In this document: positions 59,830 to 64,000 of the stretch, piece by piece
Numbering within the stretch: position 1 is the stretch's first letter
Layout of the letters: every line of letters starts with the position of its first letter
NCBI RefSeq assembly: GCF_006829085.1
Contig: NZ_BJTC01000008.1
Location: 1 to 64,000 of the forward strand
Direction: 5' to 3'
From: Chryseobacterium sp. ON_d1
GTDB taxonomy: Bacteria; Bacteroidota; Bacteroidia; Flavobacteriales; Weeksellaceae
DNA: 64,000 bases
The notes under the pieces: generated by a model
What the model was told of the DNA's origin: nothing
The model's database searches: none
The model's input: only the letters and a program-made list of their open reading frames with translations
Made by a program: the position numbers and the translations under genes

Positions 59830-60486
59830 TTAATCTTCAAGTATCATGTACTCGTTGTCAAACAGGCTATTTATTTTAAAATATGATTGTTTTGTATTCA
59901 TTGCGGAATCTATAATATGTTTACCTAGTTCAGGGTCTACCATATTTCGCAAAGCCTTCCTTTTGTCTTTTATTTTGGAATCTTTTATATTGAAACCATA
60001 AATCGTTGAGTAACCTTTTATATTATCATGCTTTCTCTCATCTTCAACCTCAAATGGTAAAATTTTAAAATTAGACCAATAAAAGTGTCGATGTAGTTTA
60101 TGCGTAGGAGGAATTAAAGGCTCATAATATGGCCGTACATTTTCTACCACCCATTTAGTTTCGTTTTTAGCAAAATTCATTAATAGAATTATTTCCTGAT
60201 AAAGTTCCATTGCCGGATATAAAGCTTCATATTGGCCTGAATTAACTCCACACCTTCTTATGTCTGAATGAGTAGGGCATGGCGGAGAACTCCATATAAA
60301 ATCAAAATTCATATAATTTTTCAACAAATAATCATGAGCATCTGTTACTATCATTTTATCATTTGGAAAAACTCTAGAATACTCATCAGCTGTAGCCTGA
60401 TCATATTCAACGGCTGTAATTTCGTGTTCATCACCCCAAAGTTTTCTATTTCCTCCTATTCCTGCATAAAGATTAAGTATTTTCAT
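59830..60486 (-). CDS. Compact DNA cytosine-5 methyltransferase homologue
   Basis: This 218-residue protein has C5-methyltransferase motifs: I (NLYAGIGGNRKLWG, residues 4-17), IV with catalytic Cys (SSPPCPTHS, about 67-75), VI (WVVENVRPYY, about 112-121) and a terminal RNMVDPELGKHI like motif X. The target-recognition region is very short compared with the 300-400 residues of full enzymes. It could modify phage DNA or act through a different specificity. The start overlaps the HTH gene by 4 nt. Confidence 0.8.
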   Translation of the reverse strand: MKILNLYAGIGGNRKLWGDEHEITAVEYDQATADEYSRVFPNDKMIVTDAHDYLLKNYMNFDFIWSSPPCPTHSDIRRCGVNSGQYEALYPAMELYQEIILLMNFAKNETKWVVENVRPYYEPLIPPTHKLHRHFYWSNFKILPFEVEDERKHDNIKGYSTIYGFNIKDSKIKDKRKALRNMVDPELGKHIIDSAMNTKQSYFKINSLFDNEYMILED

Positions 60487-60905
60487 AATTTATCAATAGC
60501 TCTTTGTATCCTCAATCTTTCAACATCTTCGCGTTTAAAGAAAAATCTTCCTCCTATCTTAGTACATTTTAGTTTTCCTGATCTTCTGTGATGCTGAATG
60601 TTTTTAGTTGTAATTCCGAGCTCTTTTGAAGCTTCTTTTGCATTCAATAGACCATTGCCTATATTTTCTTGTTTTGGATTTTTTGATCTTTGCTTTTCAA
60701 GTTCTATAGTGTACTGGCATTCGCCTTCTCTGGCCTTTCTAACAGGCCGATTAAGCTTTTTAGCGTATTCTAAGGTTGCTGTAGCATCTAATAATTCTAC
60801 CATTTTAGCTACTCTACTGTTTGGAATATTACCTTCAGGAAGTAATTGCTGTTTTAGCCTATTTTTAATAGCTTCAATTTCTTGGTTTGGTTTTGGATTT
60901 TTCAT
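60483..60905 (-). CDS. Excisionase/MerR-like HTH protein
   Basis: The 140-residue protein has a C-terminal HTH_17 domain, LLNAKEASKELGITTKNIQHHRRSGKLKCTKIGGRFFFKREDVERL (about 85-131), as in excisionases and DNA-binding accessory proteins. The N-terminal 80 residues are basic and helical. It is coupled to the C5 methyltransferase gene. A direct excisionase role is possible, but it is about 40 kb from the integrase. Confidence 0.75.
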   Translation of the reverse strand: MKNPKPNQEIEAIKNRLKQQLLPEGNIPNSRVAKMVELLDATATLEYAKKLNRPVRKAREGECQYTIELEKQRSKNPKQENIGNGLLNAKEASKELGITTKNIQHHRRSGKLKCTKIGGRFFFKREDVERLRIQRAIDKL

Positions 60906-61008
60906 TGGTTTTCTTTTTGTCTTTTTCGATTCGGATTAATCTCTTTTCATTCCACTTAAATAGGCCGTTAGAGTCACGGCCTGACCAGTATCCGTCTTTT
61001 TCTTTCAT
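60874..61008 (-). CDS. Small lysine-rich protein (44 aa)
   Basis: The 44-residue peptide starts at 61008, overlapping the preceding stop by 1 nt (TGATG), and begins MKEKDGYWSGRDSNGLFKWNEKRL. Its tail is almost all Lys/Asn/Thr. It overlaps the HTH gene start by 32 nt. The coupling supports translation; function unknown. Confidence 0.5.
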   Translation of the reverse strand: MKEKDGYWSGRDSNGLFKWNEKRLIRIEKDKKKTNEKSKTKPRN

Positions 61009-61283
61009 CAGGAAAGTTTTTGAATTTTCCACGCAACTATTGAGTTGAAATATTTAGTTTCGCCTAATGGAGAAGTCCACTCCCGACCCCGGATATTAAT
61101 TCCTACATTTACATTATCGCCTTCTTTATACGGATCAAGTATATCAATCTTGTCTCCCATTATTTCGATATTGATTGGTTGTGGATATTGTTCTGTTGTA
61201 AGTATTACGAATTCTCTTTTTTGAAATCCTGAAGCAAATGTTTCAGTTTGTCCGATTCTTTTTATTGTTCCTTGTAATTCCAT
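61008..61283 (-). CDS. DUF3127 family protein
   Basis: The 91-residue beta-rich protein shows the DUF3127 pattern: MELQGTIKRIGQTETFASGFQKREFVI at the start, GDNVNVGINIRGREW in the middle and TKYFNSIVAWKIQKL at the end. The family is widespread in Bacteroidota and phages, is predicted to be OB-fold, and is thought to bind single-stranded DNA. It is probably a replication or recombination accessory here. Confidence 0.82.
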   Translation of the reverse strand: MELQGTIKRIGQTETFASGFQKREFVILTTEQYPQPINIEIMGDKIDILDPYKEGDNVNVGINIRGREWTSPLGETKYFNSIVAWKIQKLS

Positions 61284-61513
61284 TATTTAAATTTTTCTGT
61301 TAGTAAGTTTTCATTGATCCAATCAAATGCTTCCGATTTCCACGTATTTGTTTTACGGATAAGAAGTCTTTGTTTATTGGGATAAATATCAATCCATCCG
61401 TGTTTTTCGTGATACAATCCATAACTGCCATTTTTCCGCATAAACACGCTATACTCAAACCCCAAGAACTGCAATACAACTTTTTTGAAGAAAACTTTAT
61501 TTGATTGGCTCAT
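61283..61513 (-). CDS. Small basic phage protein
   Basis: The 76-residue protein contains FEYSVFMRKNGSYGLYHEKHGWIDIYPNKQRLLI, a beta-rich core, and an alpha-helical end. It overlaps its downstream gene by 1 nt and follows the nuclease gene by 1 nt. No function is recognised. Confidence 0.55.
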   Translation of the reverse strand: MSQSNKVFFKKVVLQFLGFEYSVFMRKNGSYGLYHEKHGWIDIYPNKQRLLIRKTNTWKSEAFDWINENLLTEKFK

Positions 61514-61514
61514 T

Positions 61515-62351
61515 TTAAATTAATTGTAAGTGTTTTGCTAATGTTGTGTTTAGTGAGTTCAGATATTCTCTTGCCAGGACAATCATGTCTTTCATTTGAG
61601 CGATTACTTTTTCGTCTCTGTAAATGATGAATTCTTTAATTCTAGCCTCTTTGGGAATATCTGCATAAGTCATGTTGTTGGTTATTTCCTGATCTAAATC
61701 TTCAGGAAGACCATCAATAAATCCTAATTTCCATCCAGTTCTTCTTTTCTCATCAAGTATCAATTCGTCTGGAGTATCAACAAGTCCATAAACTAATCTT
61801 GCTTTCTTTACGTTGGGCCTTAGATCCATGTAAGCCTGCAGCTGGTATTCATAATCTTCATTCGGTACGTCATCATTAAAAAGAGGAAATGTTTCGTAAT
61901 CCCATGAACTTTTAAAATCAATTATTTCGTCATCCTCTTCAATATCCATTTCTCCGGAGAAGAAATCGTTTTCATATCGAACCTCATTCTTAATTAAAAA
62001 AGTCCCTCGTACTTCATTGTACTGATTTATATTTTCCTCTTCAACAGATATTCCTTTTGCCAGGTACTTACTTTGAATATCTTTTTTCCTATTAAAAACC
62101 GTTTCCTTAAAAATTGTTTCTAAATATGTTTTTGCGCCATCTGATAATTCAGGCTTTGCATCCCTCTTTTTAATCAGCTCACCAAGAGTAACTATTTGCT
62201 TATCGGTAATTTTCCTAGACTGTATTTTTTGCATTAATCCAACCAATGTTTCGGACTGATTTTGTGTTAAAGGCTTCGGAAGTCCTTTCATTATCTTACC
62301 AATAGCATGAGGGCGAAACTTGTAATTTGAAAAATCATGCACTCTTAACAT
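61515..62351 (-). CDS. PD-(D/E)XK nuclease (phage exonuclease-like)
   Basis: The 278-residue protein has the PD-(D/E)XK core: S-G-E-M-D-I ... D-E-I-I-D-F-K-S (about 132-149) with catalytic D and K, and a motif III Q in EYQLQAYMDL (about 168-177). RecB/YqaJ-like nucleases of this type act as 5'-3' exonucleases in phage recombination, normally with an annealing protein. The 170-residue gene upstream may be that partner or an accessory. Confidence 0.78.
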   Translation of the reverse strand: MLRVHDFSNYKFRPHAIGKIMKGLPKPLTQNQSETLVGLMQKIQSRKITDKQIVTLGELIKKRDAKPELSDGAKTYLETIFKETVFNRKKDIQSKYLAKGISVEEENINQYNEVRGTFLIKNEVRYENDFFSGEMDIEEDDEIIDFKSSWDYETFPLFNDDVPNEDYEYQLQAYMDLRPNVKKARLVYGLVDTPDELILDEKRRTGWKLGFIDGLPEDLDQEITNNMTYADIPKEARIKEFIIYRDEKVIAQMKDMIVLAREYLNSLNTTLAKHLQLI

Positions 62352-62847
62352 TCTCTAATTCTTTTTTTCGTTCAGTTACTAATACTTTGTATCTCTGTTG
62401 TTGCTCTTTTGACATCTTGCCAAATAACTTACCAAGCTCTGAAACCTCCTTACATGCGTTTATTTCGTTTGTCAGATCAGCATCAATGATTGGCTGCTTC
62501 CTTACTATTCTAACACCTCCAACTACGTCTCCTTTCATTTTTACTGTAGAGTCAATAAATAATTCAATTAATAATCCTTTCCAGTCTTCAACGAATGACG
62601 ATCCGGAGAATCCTTTTAATACTGCAGCATTTGTTGCATTTAATACTAGAGGCTTAATGTTTTCTTCAAAATATGCGATATTGAAGTTTCCTTTTTTCCC
62701 CGCTACACTTACTCCCAACTCCTGTTTAACTTCCCGTATTTTGAAAACAAGCCTTCTACCCTCTTCCAGATAGTCTTCAAGATCTGCTACTCCAAGGTGA
62801 TCAGACTTGTAAACTTTTCTGAAGTGTGTTTTAGATTGTTTTTCCAT
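62335..62847 (-). CDS. Phage recombination-module protein
   Basis: The 170-residue protein contains YFEENIKPLVLNATNAAVLKGFSGSSFVEDWKGLLIELFI followed by GGVRIVR, a pattern repeatedly seen in phage proteins next to ssDNA-binding, RecT or exonuclease genes. No catalytic residues are apparent. It overlaps the nuclease gene by 17 nt. Confidence 0.6.
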   Translation of the reverse strand: MEKQSKTHFRKVYKSDHLGVADLEDYLEEGRRLVFKIREVKQELGVSVAGKKGNFNIAYFEENIKPLVLNATNAAVLKGFSGSSFVEDWKGLLIELFIDSTVKMKGDVVGGVRIVRKQPIIDADLTNEINACKEVSELGKLFGKMSKEQQQRYKVLVTERKKELENVKSA

Positions 62848-62848
62848 T

Positions 62849-63124
62849 TTAATTGATTGTTTTTGAATAGACCGCGTAAGATTTACTGCCGATCTTTCTT
62901 GATGTAATTTGATAGATTTTATGTTTTGCTTTTAGCTCTGAGAAGCGTCCGGAAATAGTGTGTATTGGAACTCCCAGTATATTTGCGATCTCAATTGTTG
63001 TTCTTATCCCATCTACTAGATCATATACTTTCTCCCACATTTTTGGAATAGTCACCTTTGCCTTTTGAAATGCCAGTTTGGAATTAGCGTTGTTACGCCC
63101 CCGGCTGTAGTCTTGAATATCCAT
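62849..63124 (-). CDS. Winged-helix-like phage protein
   Basis: The 91-residue basic protein has a predicted winged helix: IRTTIEIANILGVPIHTISGRFSELKAKHKIYQITSRKI (about 41-79), with a recognition-helix-like IHTISGRFSEL. It may regulate early genes or bind DNA in replication. One nt separates it from the next gene. Confidence 0.6.
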   Translation of the reverse strand: MDIQDYSRGRNNANSKLAFQKAKVTIPKMWEKVYDLVDGIRTTIEIANILGVPIHTISGRFSELKAKHKIYQITSRKIGSKSYAVYSKTIN

Positions 63125-63148
63125 ATCTTCATTTTTGCTTTGGTTATT

Positions 63149-63676
63149 TTACCATTTAAAATTTCCGGCATCTAAGTAAACCTGACAGTGACGCCTTAAA
63201 ACTGATTTATTTTCAAATGGATTGTTTACTGTCTTGGAATTAATTCCCAAATCTTTATGGCATGCCCTTATTAATCCGTGCCATGTAAATTCTTTTGCTG
63301 GCTGACCACAATGCCAATCTCTTTGGGTAAATCGGTGCCACTTTCCGGCTTCAACTTCATACTCTTCGCCGTATTCATCTTTAAAAATCGTTAATGGAGC
63401 ATTTGACAACCATAAGTACATTGGTTTCGATTCATCAATTTTACTTTCATCTTCCTTTAATTCTGAATCTCTTGGTATCATATCTCTGTGCCAATTTGGA
63501 ATACATGGGTACTGGTTAGGCATTAACATGTGAACTTTAACATCCCATATGAAATCATTAGGATTTTCAGGAAAAGATTTTAATAACTCTGCCAAATCAG
63601 GCATTAGTTCTAACACATCAGCATATTCTCCTTGGATTACTCCGCAATGTTGTTTTTTCCAATTTATATTTTCCAT
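63149..63676 (-). CDS. Fe(II)/2-oxoglutarate oxygenase-like phage protein
   Basis: The 175-residue protein is unknown by name. It contains W62-H63-R-D65 (HxD) and, 57 residues after H63, H122 in DWHCGQPA, followed by R137 in HGLIRA. That order and spacing resemble the HxD...H...R metal and 2OG-binding set of AlkB/TET-like double-stranded beta-helix enzymes; H133 is an alternative third ligand. If real, it could hydroxylate DNA bases or repair alkylation. The assignment is tentative. Confidence 0.45.
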   Translation of the reverse strand: MENINWKKQHCGVIQGEYADVLELMPDLAELLKSFPENPNDFIWDVKVHMLMPNQYPCIPNWHRDMIPRDSELKEDESKIDESKPMYLWLSNAPLTIFKDEYGEEYEVEAGKWHRFTQRDWHCGQPAKEFTWHGLIRACHKDLGINSKTVNNPFENKSVLRRHCQVYLDAGNFKW

Positions 63677-63678
63677 GA

Positions 63679-63900
63679 TTATTGATTTGATTGTTTAACT
63701 TTTGATTTGATGTTTCGTTCGATTTGGACTGTTACGGTTTTCATACCTTTTTCGATACTGAATATCTTTCCGTAAATCTTTTTCTTTTTTCCATCCTTAC
63801 CACGCCTTGTCGCGTAAGAAGTATCTCCCGGTTCTTGATAGCTCAATCTATATTCCCAAAACCAGCGATCATATGTTTGCTCGATTAACTGTGTTTGCAT
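63679..63900 (-). CDS. Small basic phage protein
   Basis: The 73-residue protein is basic and beta-rich (YDRWFWEYRLSYQE, RRGKDGKKKKIYGKIFSIEKG), with an outline of a small nucleic-acid-binding barrel. Two nt separate it from the oxygenase-like gene. Function unknown. Confidence 0.5.
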   Translation of the reverse strand: MQTQLIEQTYDRWFWEYRLSYQEPGDTSYATRRGKDGKKKKIYGKIFSIEKGMKTVTVQIERNIKSKVKQSNQ

Positions 63901-64000
63901 GAATTTGATTGTTTAAACTCTTTGATGAACTCGTTTAAGGCTGTTGTCTCCATTTCGGATAATGGCTCATGCCCAAGACGTTTGTGGTTTACATAGAAAA
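63885..64000 (-). CDS. Partial CDS at window edge (C-terminal end only)
   Basis: The last 38 codons of a leftward gene are seen, ending NHKRLGHEPLSEMETTALNEF and then KEFKQSNSCKHS. It overlaps the next gene by 16 nt, the usual spacing in this operon. The N-terminal part is beyond 64,000, so no family can be given. Confidence 0.55.
   Translation of the reverse strand, partial: FYVNHKRLGHEPLSEMETTALNEFIKEFKQSNSCKHS

Larger units (their letters stand above)
19345..64000. mobile_element. Siphovirus-like prophage, left end at tRNA-Leu, right end outside window
   Basis: The integrase adjoins tRNA-Leu. A complete morphogenesis set (TerS, TerL, portal, scaffold, capsid, tail tube, tape measure, fibre, lysozyme) runs from 48.2 to 24.1 kb. 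Early and replication genes run from 63.9 to 50 kb, mostly on the minus strand. attL is inferred to lie in or just after the tRNA 3' end. No second copy of the tRNA 3' end was seen before 64,000, so attR is beyond the window. All expected modules look intact. Confidence 0.95.

Noticed and set aside
1..64000. CRISPR arrays, rRNA genes, IS elements
   Set aside because: No regularly spaced repeat-spacer array, rRNA sequence or transposase was seen anywhere in the window.

Overview
The window looks like a chromosome segment of a Bacteroidota bacterium, most likely Chryseobacterium or a close Weeksellaceae relative. This rests on Bacteroidota-type promoters (TTG/TTTG, about 20 nt, then TAnnTTTG), AT-rich composition, and flavobacterial gene content and protein style. 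No database was searched, so the genus is an inference. 

Host part (1 to about 19,344). In order it holds a TfoX-N protein; a DUF2975 membrane protein with a small HTH partner, enclosed by a 49-bp inverted repeat; an ABC ATPase with an ABC permease/M1 peptidase fusion; pnp; an FHS-type sugar transporter; a DUF4260 protein; an unknown protein; rpsO; a secreted protein; four short double-glycine-leader peptides; mgtE; a cytosolic substrate-binding-like protein; a cupin; a GAF/fRMsr protein; a conserved unknown; an MBL hydrolase; and tRNA-Leu(CAA). The peptides are unusual. They form two tandem two-gene units with duplicated upstream regions, and all four carry a C-C-CC-C-C cysteine framework like that of knottins. 

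Prophage part (about 19,345 to 64,000, right end not in the window). A tyrosine integrase follows tRNA-Leu directly. Almost everything else is read leftward. From right to left come an early block (63.9 to 57.5 kb: Fe/2OG-oxygenase-like protein, PD-(D/E)XK nuclease, DUF3127 protein, HTH, compact C5 methyltransferase, DUF6291 replication-type protein with internal iteron-like repeats, DnaA-C-like HTH protein); a rightward XRE repressor candidate at 57.2 kb; a stretch of small early genes broken up by intrinsic terminators (57.1 to 50.1 kb), including a lipoprotein, a MazG-like protein, NinG/Rap and a rightward two-gene moron; a DNA N-methyltransferase; then the late operon. The late operon runs TerS, TerL, portal, scaffold, capsid, head-tail and tail proteins, tape measure, tail tip or fibre with an M14 carboxypeptidase domain, two membrane-anchored coiled-coil proteins and a T4-type lysozyme. 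No sheath or contractile baseplate genes are seen, so a siphovirus-like virion is inferred. 

Between lysozyme and integrase (20.7 to 24 kb) lies an accessory arm of small genes. It holds a small regulator candidate behind twin dyads, a DUF4760-like membrane protein, and a 172-nt structured RNA. That RNA has perfect tRNA acceptor, D and T arms but greatly enlarged anticodon and variable regions. 

The best candidates for new biology are the knottin-like leader peptides, the tRNA-like RNA, the possible origin inside the DUF6291 gene, the carboxypeptidase-bearing tail protein, and the two regulators whose promoters imply leaderless mRNAs.
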